Below, one piece after another: positions 1 to 6,409 of a stretch of DNA of 15,057 bases (positions within the stretch are counted from its first letter, which is position 1; every line of letters starts with the position of its first letter). Both the position numbers and the translations under genes were made by a program. The stretch comes from Oscillospiraceae bacterium (GTDB taxonomy: Bacteria > Bacillota > Clostridia > Oscillospirales > Oscillospiraceae): contig JAISDV010000131.1 of the NCBI GenBank assembly GCA_031264545.1, positions 1 to 15,057 of the forward strand, in the 5' to 3' direction. Under the pieces are notes generated by a model. That model ran no database searches and had not been told where the DNA came from. It saw only the letters and a list, made by a program, of their open reading frames with translations.

Positions 1-2
1 TT

Positions 3-137
3 CTCACATTCCTTTTCGCGGACCTCCTGTGGAGCTGCAAAAAGCAGAAACGGCTGTGGTATGAGCGCGTCAGCGGCACGCGGAATAACAGCGTGTTCAA
101 AACCGGCGTCCAGCCGGGAGCCTGCCCGAACGGATAG
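3..137 (+). CDS. C-terminal fragment of a membrane protein, possibly RDD family
   Basis: The reading frame is open from the window edge to a TAG at 135-137 and gives 44 residues. It begins with a hydrophobic stretch (LTFLFADLLW), followed by a basic cytoplasmic tail with the pattern KKQKRLWYERVSGT. RDD-family membrane proteins end their last helix in a similar way, with a basic segment and then a 'lhDrlaGT' motif, so that family is a reasonable guess but only a guess. The start lies outside the window. It is followed by a 167-base intergenic region that holds the promoter of the next operon. Confidence 0.45.
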   Translation, partial: LTFLFADLLWSCKKQKRLWYERVSGTRNNSVFKTGVQPGACPNG

Positions 138-172
138 GGCAATCTGCTGCTTCCCAGCTATAACGTACGATA

Positions 173-237
173 ATTCGGAACAAAAAAAGTGTAATTCAGT
201 ATAAAATATTGTATCTTGCTGTTATTTAAAGTATCCT
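173..237 (+). promoter_or_regulatory. LytTR-type operator and promoter of the NlpC/P60-signal peptidase-sortase operon
   Basis: ATTCGGAACA at 173-182 is followed exactly 21 bp later by the weaker copy ATTCAGTATA at 194-203. A 28-bp gap leads to a -10-like TATCCT at 232-237. The -35 region is poor (TTGTAT at 209-214). The first half-site is identical to one upstream of the LuxR-type gene at 14142-14151 on the other strand, and the geometry matches the two-component promoter at 5960-6025. The -10 box is the weakest part of this call. The implied transcript would start near 244 with a leader of about 60 bases. Confidence 0.6.
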
Positions 238-304
238 TATGGTATAAACATAGGTGCATAGGCGCTGATCAATAGCAGCCCGTGTTACTGGAGGTTGGAT
301 TGGA

Positions 305-2035
305 ATGCGCGACACAAGCGGGGATCGCGGCGGGAGACAAAGCTTTATCCTGCCGTTCAGGCTCATTGCGCTGGCGGTCTTGATTTGCTGCCTGACCGTT
401 GTTTCGGTATTGCAGCCGCAAACGGCAATACGGTCCTATGCGATCGAACCGGGGGAAAACGCCCCTGTCGTCCTCCCGGTCGCTTTGCTGACGGCAAAGG
501 TCCTGCCCGACGGCTCCGCAGAAAGCGGATCGGCGGACGAGCCCGTCGCAATTGAACAGGGCGGCAGAATCGAATATACGATAACGGTGAGCAGCCCCGG
601 CGGATCGGCGGACGGCCTTGTCAGCACTTTGCTGCCCGAGGGCCTGGCATATATCGAGAGCGTGCCCGCCGGCGTCAAAACGACGCGGGACGACCGGGAC
701 CTGATCGTCTGGGAATCGGCGTTCCTTCCCTCCGGAGATACGGTGTATCGGGTCACGGCGGAGGTCTGCGCGAACCGCCTGTACATCAACACGGCTGAAG
801 TCGAGATCGACGGATATGTCATTACGACCAATCCGACCCACCACCTGGCCGCGGCGCCGGAGCCGGACATGGAGACGGAAGAAACGCCGGAGCCGGACTT
901 AGAGCCGGAGGAAGCGCCGCCGCCGGAGGAAACGCCGATACCGCCTGCGGACCCTCAGGATGAGATTGAAATCGAAAATCCGCCTGTCGAAGCGGGAGAC
1001 GCGGAGGACGGCATAGACTGGGAATATCCTCCGGGCTGGGCCGATTCGGGGCAGCAATACTTAAACGGCAACATTCTGCTGGCGGAGCAAATGCGCCGGC
1101 TGGAGCTTGAGCTCAAGGACCGCGTTCAGCAGGTGCGCGAGGAAAGCGGCCTGCGGTTGTCCGCGCCGATTATTTTCGACAGGGACAACATGTGCGATAT
1201 TCTCGCCATATATGCCGTCCGGAACGCGATGGCGGAGAATTTTCCGTATGACATCGTTTTTGAAAACGGGGGAGCGGACGCACTCCTTTCGCTCTATTGG
1301 GAGATGACGGAGGTCAGCGCCTCGGAGCAGTACGTAAACGGCGCTTCCGTAAGCGTTATCTACGTGAAACGTTTGTCCTGCGAGGATTATATTGAAAAAT
1401 GCGCGCCGGATCAGTCGGAGCAGGCGCTCCTCGCCCCGCTCGTATCCGAGCCGATGCGCGCGCTGGTCGCGGCGCAGCTCTCGGGCAGTATACTGGCGAA
1501 GGTGACCGCCGATGACTTTCAGCGAATAACAGCGCGTATCCCGCGGGATATTTCAGCCGAACGCCGCGCCGTATTATTGGCGGCGACCGCGCTGGAGGGC
1601 AAGGTCCAATACTTCTGGGGCGGCAAAAGCTATTACGTCGGCTGGGATGAGCGCTGGGGCAACCTGCGCACGGTGTCCAGCGAAGGCAGCAAGAGCTATG
1701 GCACGGTGCGCCCGCTCGGGCTGGATTGCAGCGGTTTCGTTTCTTGGGCGTTTATTAACGCCGGAGGCGACAAGGCCGTACTGAAATATATCGGAAACGG
1801 CACCGCGAACCAGTGGCGGAATTCCCAAAGCGTCGCGTGGCATGAAGCGCAGCCGGGAGATCTGGTTTTTTATAAGACCCCGACCGCGGAAGGCGTCGAT
1901 CACGTGGGGATCATCTGCGGGTTCGGCGAAGACGGCAGGCCGCTCGTCGTGCATTGCTCGAGCAGCGGCAACGGCGTAGTGATAACCGGCGCGAATGGTT
2001 TCCATTACGTGAGAAGGCCGTATCTGTATCAATGA
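305..2035 (+). CDS. Secreted cell-wall hydrolase: DUF11-like domain, acidic Pro/Glu linker, NlpC/P60 domain
   Basis: 576 residues, probably exported and acting on peptidoglycan peptides outside the membrane. Residues about 18-45 form a signal peptide or anchor (basic N-terminus, then LIALAVLICCL). Residues about 60-180 resemble a DUF11-type surface repeat (GGRIEYTITVSSPGGSADG, LPEGLAYI). Residues about 185-245 are a Pro/Glu-rich spacer typical of wall-spanning proteins. Residues 250-430 match nothing I recognise. The C-terminal 130 residues are NlpC/P60, with catalytic Cys475 in DCSGFV, His533 in DHVGII and His550 in VVHCSSS, so the endopeptidase triad looks intact. There is no LPXTG-like sorting signal at the C-terminus. 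The ATG at 305 follows a GGAGG at 290-294. The stop overlaps the next ATG, indicating translational coupling with the signal peptidase. Confidence 0.88.
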   Translation: MRDTSGDRGGRQSFILPFRLIALAVLICCLTVVSVLQPQTAIRSYAIEPGENAPVVLPVALLTAKVLPDGSAESGSADEPVAIEQGGRIEYTITVSSPGGSADGLVSTLLPEGLAYIESVPAGVKTTRDDRDLIVWESAFLPSGDTVYRVTAEVCANRLYINTAEVEIDGYVITTNPTHHLAAAPEPDMETEETPEPDLEPEEAPPPEETPIPPADPQDEIEIENPPVEAGDAEDGIDWEYPPGWADSGQQYLNGNILLAEQMRRLELELKDRVQQVREESGLRLSAPIIFDRDNMCDILAIYAVRNAMAENFPYDIVFENGGADALLSLYWEMTEVSASEQYVNGASVSVIYVKRLSCEDYIEKCAPDQSEQALLAPLVSEPMRALVAAQLSGSILAKVTADDFQRITARIPRDISAERRAVLLAATALEGKVQYFWGGKSYYVGWDERWGNLRTVSSEGSKSYGTVRPLGLDCSGFVSWAFINAGGDKAVLKYIGNGTANQWRNSQSVAWHEAQPGDLVFYKTPTAEGVDHVGIICGFGEDGRPLVVHCSSSGNGVVITGANGFHYVRRPYLYQ

Positions 2036-2748
2036 AAACATTGGGGCAGATCGATCGGGAATTCCAGACGAAGCAAGCTTTCCCGGCAGTTCAGGTTCCC
2101 GCAAACGATCCGGCCGGGTTGCCCGCGCCCATTCCCAGCGCGGTTTCCGGGCTGAGACGCCGTCGGCGGCTGCCGGCGCTGACAAACGCTTTATTTTATC
2201 TGACGCTGGCGGGCGTCCTGTTATCCGGCGTGTTTTACGGGATGGGCGGCAGGCGCGGCCTGCTGGGTTATTCTTATTTTTCCATCGTCAGTACGAGTAT
2301 GCAGAGCGAGATTCCGCGCGGTTCGCTGGCGGTCGTAAAACGCGCCGCCCCGCAAACCGTGAACGCGGGAGACGATATCGCCTTTCATTACGGCGGCAGC
2401 GCTGTGGTCGTTGTGCACCGCGTACTCCGGATCATCACGGACGGCGAAAACGGGCTGACATTCGAAACTAAAGGGACGGACAATCCCCTGCCCGATCCGG
2501 CGCGCATCCGGGCGGACAACGTGATCGGCCGCGTCGTATATCACACCGCGGAGCTGGGCGATGTTTTTTTATGGCTCAGAGCGCGCTGGTTCGTCCTGCC
2601 GGCGCTGCTGACCGGCATGTTGGGCCTGACGGCGCTCTCCTGCCGCCTGCCCTGCCGGGAAAGACGGAACGGCGAGGGGCGGAAACCGGGCGGTGAACCG
2701 CCCGGCGCCCCGCCGGCCGCAGAAGGACCCGGGAGGGATGGACCATGA
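2032..2748 (+). CDS. SipW-type (S26B) signal peptidase I
   Basis: 238 residues. Membrane serine protease that removes signal peptides outside the membrane; SipW-type enzymes usually process special substrates such as TasA/CalY-like fibre proteins. A cytoplasmic N-terminal tail (MKTL...EFQT, then a Pro-rich and Arg-rich stretch) precedes a membrane helix at about 48-72. The catalytic core has Ser89 in STSM and His129 in VVVHR, where bacterial P-type enzymes have Lys; the Ser/His pair marks the archaeal/ER-like SipW class. The acidic motif KGTDN (Asp150) follows. A second helix lies at about 180-203, then a Pro/Gly/Arg-rich tail. I chose the ATG at 2032 over an in-frame start at 1954 because it overlaps the upstream TGA (ATGA) and because its N-terminus is repeated in the second signal peptidase at 14880. 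Confidence 0.88.
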   Translation: MKTLGQIDREFQTKQAFPAVQVPANDPAGLPAPIPSAVSGLRRRRRLPALTNALFYLTLAGVLLSGVFYGMGGRRGLLGYSYFSIVSTSMQSEIPRGSLAVVKRAAPQTVNAGDDIAFHYGGSAVVVVHRVLRIITDGENGLTFETKGTDNPLPDPARIRADNVIGRVVYHTAELGDVFLWLRARWFVLPALLTGMLGLTALSCRLPCRERRNGEGRKPGGEPPGAPPAAEGPGRDGP

Positions 2749-3605
2749 ACAGACGCGGCGGCAGACATAGCAGGAAACGCGGCGGAAGTCCGCTGATGAC
2801 GGCGGCCACGGTCATATGTGTCGCGGTATTTCTTTTATCGGCCGGTATGCTTATCAGATACTGGGCCGAATATGCGGAGGGCGACGCGCTCTATGACGAG
2901 CTTGGGCGCGCGAGAACGGAAAGCACACCCGTGCCCGCGCCGTCCGGCGCGTCCGGCGGCCCGGGCTTGCCTCCGGAGCCATCCGTGACGGCCGAGCCCC
3001 CGGGCCCCGAGGCCATCGCCGGCATGGAAATTGATTTTGAAGCCCTTCTGGCAATCAATCCGGATGTCGTCGGGTGGCTGTACTGCCCGGATACGGTGAT
3101 AGACTATCCGGTCGTGCGGGGTAAAGACAACAGCTATTACCTGCATCATCTGTACGACGGGACGCCAAACAGCAACGGAAGCATTTTTATGGATTACAGG
3201 AGCAGCGCGGATTTTACGGACATCAATACCCTGGTCTACGGACACCACATGAAGAGCGGCAAAATGTTTGCCGGTCTCGAGGGATACAAAAAGCAGGCCT
3301 ATTACGACGCGCATCCGGCGCTGTACCTGTTCACGCCCGCCGGGAACTATGAGATACAGGTTTTCGCCGGTATCATCCAGAGCGGCCAATTGCCGCCGCT
3401 GCCCGTCTCCTTTTCAGACGAAAAAAGCTATACGGACCTGATAACCGGCCTGATGTCGAAATCGACGTTTTCGAGCGACGCGGCGGTCCCGGTGTTTTCG
3501 CCGCTGATCACACTGGTGACCTGTACTTATGACTACAGCGACGCGCGCTATTATCTCGCGGGCAAGCTGGTGAAAGTGGGCCAATGGCAGCAGGCCGCCG
3601 GGTGA
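2745..3605 (+). CDS. Class B sortase
   Basis: 286 residues. Transpeptidase anchored by one N-terminal helix (about 17-42) with the catalytic domain outside; sortases cut a C-terminal sorting signal and join the protein to the wall or to another subunit. A Pro/Gly/Ser/Glu-rich spacer at about 55-90 is followed by the class B core: NPDVVGWLYCPDTVIDYPVV, YYLHHLYDG, NSNGSIFMDYR. Active-site residues are His167 in VYGHHM, Cys260 in TLVTC and Arg268 in DARYYLAGKL. The ATG overlaps the signal peptidase stop (ATGA) and has GGGAGG at 2731-2736. No protein with a recognisable sorting signal lies in the window, so its substrate is unknown. Classical class B sortases handle haem-uptake or spore/pilus proteins, but clostridial relatives often act as the general housekeeping enzyme. 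Confidence 0.93.
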   Translation: MNRRGGRHSRKRGGSPLMTAATVICVAVFLLSAGMLIRYWAEYAEGDALYDELGRARTESTPVPAPSGASGGPGLPPEPSVTAEPPGPEAIAGMEIDFEALLAINPDVVGWLYCPDTVIDYPVVRGKDNSYYLHHLYDGTPNSNGSIFMDYRSSADFTDINTLVYGHHMKSGKMFAGLEGYKKQAYYDAHPALYLFTPAGNYEIQVFAGIIQSGQLPPLPVSFSDEKSYTDLITGLMSKSTFSSDAAVPVFSPLITLVTCTYDYSDARYYLAGKLVKVGQWQQAAG

Positions 3606-3679
3606 AATGCCGATGGGCTGCACCGCGGCGGCAGGTCAGGCATACTGCCGGACACGTATGAATTTTTCGTCCTGAGCAC

Positions 3680-3732
3680 CCAAGAACCTGTATGCATAAG
3701 CGGGAATGCCGCTTATGCATACAGGTTCTTGG
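3680..3732. repeat. Perfect 24-bp inverted repeat with 5-base loop between convergent operons
   Basis: The arms 3680-3703 and 3709-3732 are exact reverse complements around the loop GAATG. It lies between the sortase stop (3605) and the histidine kinase stop (3798, other strand), the position expected for a bidirectional terminator. Neither side has a proper T tract, so Rho-independent termination is not assured. The stem is unusually long and perfect and is only moderately G+C-rich, unlike its surroundings; a small palindromic repeat element is an alternative. Confidence 0.8.
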
Positions 3733-3797
3733 TTTATCTCCGCTGGGGGCAAGGACAAAACAGACAGAGCGCCGAGGGCCGCGTTTCACCCCGCGGG

Positions 3798-5141
3798 CTA
3801 GGCCTCCGCCGGGCCTGCCGCGCGCCGCGGAATACTGAACTCTGCCCGGAATTCCCGCTTCGTCCGGTCCGCCTCGAGCAGAAGGACGCCGCCCAGCTCA
3901 GCTTCGACAAGCGCTCTGACAATTTTCAAACCGCGTCCGTGAGAAGCCCCGACGCCCTTCGCCGTCTGCTGCCCGCCGCCGTCATAAGACGCTTTTCCGT
4001 CATAGCTGTTGCTGATCCGCGCAAAAAGCCAGGCGTCGTTATAGCCGCCGGTTATTTCAATATAGCGCGCCCCGGCCGGCAGCTTTTCACACGCCTCGAC
4101 TGCGTTGCGCGTAAGGTTTGTGAAGATCCGCACCTTATCCAGGTCTGCCAGCCCGTCCTTCAGGGGGAACGGAACGCGCGCGGAGAAGGCGATCTGCTTT
4201 GCCGCGCAGACAGCAGCCGTATCCTGCAGAACGGCGTCGAGGACGACATGATCGGAATACGTTTCGCGGGATAAAACGGTCTCCCGCGCGGCGTCATGGA
4301 TTTCACCGAGCAGCCGCAGCGCCTCGCCGCTTTTCCCGCTGAGGATCAAGCGTCGCACCGAGGCCATCATATCCCTGTAATCGTGCCTGAAGCTTCGGAG
4401 GTCCTCCGCATCCCGCTGACAGGCGGAATCGCGCAGGCGCAGCCCTTCAAGCTGCTCCCGAAGCTGCCGCGCCTGCGTTTCGTATTCGGCCAGGGCCGCT
4501 ATCCGGGCTGCCCGGCGCAGGCTGAATAACACAAGCGCCCCGGTCGTCACGCCGGAGAAAAGATACAGGACAGCATACCACAGCTGCCGCGGCTCCCGGA
4601 GCCGGCCGACGCCGGCCAGCAGGAAAAGCCCTGTCAGAAGCAAGTGCTCGGCCAGAAGATACCGCAGCTCTTCCCGGTTTTTCAGCAGGCCCGGCAGACT
4701 CTCCGGTCTGGCCAGGGTCCGCTTTGCCGCACTCAGAACGGCCGCGGAGAGCACGGACGAAAAAATCAGGATGACGCCTGCAGTCTCCGGCAGCAGCAGG
4801 CCCTGAGCCGCGCTCCGCCCGAGCGCGAGCGTATAGACGGCGCTGAGAACAGCCCGGCCGCTGTAAAGAGACAGGGCGAAGAAGCTGCCGCAGTACAGGG
4901 CCTGTGCCATATTCGCCCGGAAAAATACGCGCAAAGAAAAAAAGGCCGCCGCCATCAGAAACAGGACGCCGAACGGATCCAACTCCGGCGGCGGCAGGCG
5001 CTCGGCTGTCAAAACGAGCGCGGCCGCAGCCGCGTACCAGATCCCAGCGATCCGCCTTCCCGCGGACAGCCCTTTAAAAAACCGGAGAAAATAAGCCCCG
5101 TACAGGAGAAGAAACAGCGCGGACAATAAGGATAAAAGCAT
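3798..5141 (-). CDS. Agr-like sensor histidine kinase (GHKL ATPase domain)
   Basis: 447 residues. Membrane sensor that autophosphorylates on His and passes phosphate to the adjacent response regulator. The N-terminal 210 residues form about six or seven hydrophobic segments, the arrangement of AgrC/ComD-type peptide sensors. A coiled segment (AEYETQARQLREQLEGLRLR) leads to the phosphoacceptor His253 in SFRHDYRD. The C-terminal ATPase domain has an N box with Asn346 (NLTRNAVEAC) and a glycine-rich GRGLKIV near the end. The usual second N-box acidic residue (NLLDNA) is Arg here. It starts 18 bases after the response regulator stop, with only a weak ribosome-binding site, so it is probably translated from the same transcript. 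The signal is unknown, and no AgrB or peptide precursor gene is visible in the window. Confidence 0.88.
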   Translation of the reverse strand: MLLSLLSALFLLLYGAYFLRFFKGLSAGRRIAGIWYAAAAALVLTAERLPPPELDPFGVLFLMAAAFFSLRVFFRANMAQALYCGSFFALSLYSGRAVLSAVYTLALGRSAAQGLLLPETAGVILIFSSVLSAAVLSAAKRTLARPESLPGLLKNREELRYLLAEHLLLTGLFLLAGVGRLREPRQLWYAVLYLFSGVTTGALVLFSLRRAARIAALAEYETQARQLREQLEGLRLRDSACQRDAEDLRSFRHDYRDMMASVRRLILSGKSGEALRLLGEIHDAARETVLSRETYSDHVVLDAVLQDTAAVCAAKQIAFSARVPFPLKDGLADLDKVRIFTNLTRNAVEACEKLPAGARYIEITGGYNDAWLFARISNSYDGKASYDGGGQQTAKGVGASHGRGLKIVRALVEAELGGVLLLEADRTKREFRAEFSIPRRAAGPAEA

Positions 5142-5159
5142 GATGACCGGCTTTCCCGC

Positions 5160-5900
5160 TCAACGGAAGCTGATGATATTGGCGTGAGCCATATACTCCG
5201 AAAACGCCTGCTGAACCTGCGCCGCGTACGTCACGCCGACCGGAATCGTCGTGCCGCTTTTCAATATCAGCCGCTGCGACCTGAAGCGCGCGATATACGC
5301 AAGGTGCACCAGGTATGAGCGGTGTACGCGCACAAAATCTCTGTCCTTGAGCTGCTCCTCCAATAGTTCCAGCTTGCCGTAGAATTCATCTGTTTTATCA
5401 TTTTCGTAATGTACCATGATCACGCGTTTCCAAATCTCGAAGAAGGAAATTTCACGGAGGGGTATCAGCTTTTTTGTGCCCTCCGATTCATATGAAAACA
5501 TATCCGCCGCTTTTTTTTCGGATAAGTCCACCGCCCGAAGAAACACGTCTTCAAATTTCTCCCTGGTGGTGATATCCTTCAGCAAATACTGTACCGGCCT
5601 CACCTCAAAAGCGTCATAGACATAGTCCCCGCTGACGGTCAGGAAGATGATCTCCGCTTTACAGCCGAACCTGCGCAGCTCCTTAGCCGTATCGATGCCG
5701 TTGATCTTTTCCATGATAATATCCAGATAGATGACGTCGACCTGGTCAGGCGCTTCGCAGAGCTTGAAGATCAGCTCCTCGCCGTTGGCAAATGTGGACA
5801 GCATGATTTCGATTTCGTATTTTCTCGCCGTTTTCATAATCAGATCGGCATATTTGCCGATGCTGCGCTCGTCGTCGTCACATAAGGCGATCGTCACCAT
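5160..5900 (-). CDS. LytTR-family response regulator
   Basis: 246 residues. Cytoplasmic transcription factor of the AgrA/ComE type. The receiver domain (1-120) has Asp8 and Asp9, phosphoacceptor Asp60 in YLDIIM, Thr88 and Lys108 in YLLKD, all in the expected places. The C-terminal LytTR DNA-binding domain (about 135-235) shows FFEIWKRVIMVHYEN, FVRVHRSYLVHLAYI and the terminal beta-strand pattern. The start is the ATG at 5900 with GGAGG at 5910-5914, nine bases upstream. It is the first gene of the two-component operon, and its promoter carries the best copy of the 21-bp-spaced direct repeat, so I infer positive autoregulation and control of the other promoters with the same repeat. Confidence 0.93.
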   Translation of the reverse strand: MVTIALCDDDERSIGKYADLIMKTARKYEIEIMLSTFANGEELIFKLCEAPDQVDVIYLDIIMEKINGIDTAKELRRFGCKAEIIFLTVSGDYVYDAFEVRPVQYLLKDITTREKFEDVFLRAVDLSEKKAADMFSYESEGTKKLIPLREISFFEIWKRVIMVHYENDKTDEFYGKLELLEEQLKDRDFVRVHRSYLVHLAYIARFRSQRLILKSGTTIPVGVTYAAQVQQAFSEYMAHANIISFR

Positions 5901-5959
5901 TCTTCCGTTCCTCCATTACTAGCGTTCCGACTTGAAGCAAGGCATAAAAATATAAAATT

Positions 5960-6025
5960 ATTATACCTGCACTTTAGCCTATTGATTTATCTTATGTCCC
6001 GAATAATATAAATTTTGTCCCGAAT
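5960..6025 (-). promoter_or_regulatory. LytTR-type operator and promoter of the two-component operon
   Basis: Read on the minus strand, two identical ATTCGGGACA half-sites (6025-6016 and 6004-5995) start 21 bp apart. A 29-bp gap leads to a perfect TATAAT at 5965-5960. The -35 region is AAATCA at best, so activator help is likely. The start point would be near 5953, giving a leader of about 53 bases before the ATG at 5900. Half-sites then lie at about -42 to -51 and -63 to -72, the usual place for LytTR activators. Confidence 0.75.
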
Positions 6026-6122
6026 TAGCGATAAGCCTGTCATTAGCCTCCCTTAAGCCGGGTTGAACAGGACGGATATCGAGGACAAACGATTTTTCCG
6101 AACGGCTTTTTCCGGCTGAGCA

Positions 6123-6151
6123 TTGACGCCGCGTCCCGCGGGTGTTATGAT
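6123..6151 (+). promoter_or_regulatory. Sigma-A promoter of the mgtA leader
   Basis: TTGACG at 6123-6128 and TATGAT at 6146-6151 are separated by 17 bp, a near-consensus housekeeping promoter. Transcription would start near 6158, leaving a leader of about 250 bases before the mgtA ATG. There is no copy of the LytTR repeat here. A strong promoter followed by an intrinsic terminator suggests control by premature termination. Confidence 0.8.
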
Positions 6152-6204
6152 AGTTTCGGTGATAGTCATATTGCCCGGATCCCACTTTGTAAGGAAGTGA
6201 AACC

Positions 6205-6312
6205 ATGGACGACAAGCCCCGAAGTTGCCTGAGCGCCTTCATCCCCCGTGAAATGACAAGCCGAACGGTCTGCGCCGGTCCCGGCTGGCCGTCCATCGCG
6301 TTTATTTGCTGA
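6205..6312 (+). CDS. Putative 35-residue leader peptide of mgtA
   Basis: The ATG at 6205 follows AAGGAAG at 6191-6197 with a good spacing, and the frame ends at TGA 6310-6312, 25 bases before the terminator stem. The peptide starts MDDKP and has further prolines at 14, 26 and 29. In Salmonella, the MgtL leader of mgtA is an acidic/proline-rich peptide whose translation responds to low Mg2+; the resemblance is in position and composition, not sequence. The first seven bases of the ORF (6205-6211) can pair with 6290-6296, which would hide the start codon. It could also be a chance ORF inside a structured riboswitch-like leader. Confidence 0.45.
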   Translation: MDDKPRSCLSAFIPREMTSRTVCAGPGWPSIAFIC

Positions 6313-6337
6313 TGGGCTGACTGGCCCTTGCCTTGAC

Positions 6338-6360
6338 GCCGCCTTTCGGGGCGGCTTTTT
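6338..6360 (+). terminator. Intrinsic terminator (attenuator) upstream of mgtA
   Basis: GCCGCC at 6338-6343 pairs with GGCGGC at 6350-6355, followed at once by TTTTT. It lies between the promoter at 6123-6151 and the mgtA start at 6410, so it must be bypassed for expression. This makes the region 6158-6360 a conditional leader. I could not match it to the M-box, yybP-ykoY or other riboswitch consensus from memory. Confidence 0.85.
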
Positions 6361-6409
6361 GCTGCCCTTTCGCTTCGCGGGGAACCCTGAAACGAAAGGA
6401 CTGATCCCC

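Noticed and set aside
841..1000. Glu/Pro-rich repeats in the NlpC/P60 gene as a CRISPR-like or tandem DNA repeat
   Set aside because: The units are short, imperfect and in frame; they encode an acidic proline-rich linker, not a separate DNA element.
3729..4274. Plus-strand frames overlapping the histidine kinase
   Set aside because: They are antisense to a well-supported GHKL kinase and show no recognisable protein features.
6123..6342. The same TTGACGCCGC occurs in the mgtA -35 region (6123) and in the terminator's left arm (6333)
   Set aside because: Ten shared bases in G+C-rich DNA with different roles are most simply chance; no structure uses both copies since the first lies upstream of the transcript.
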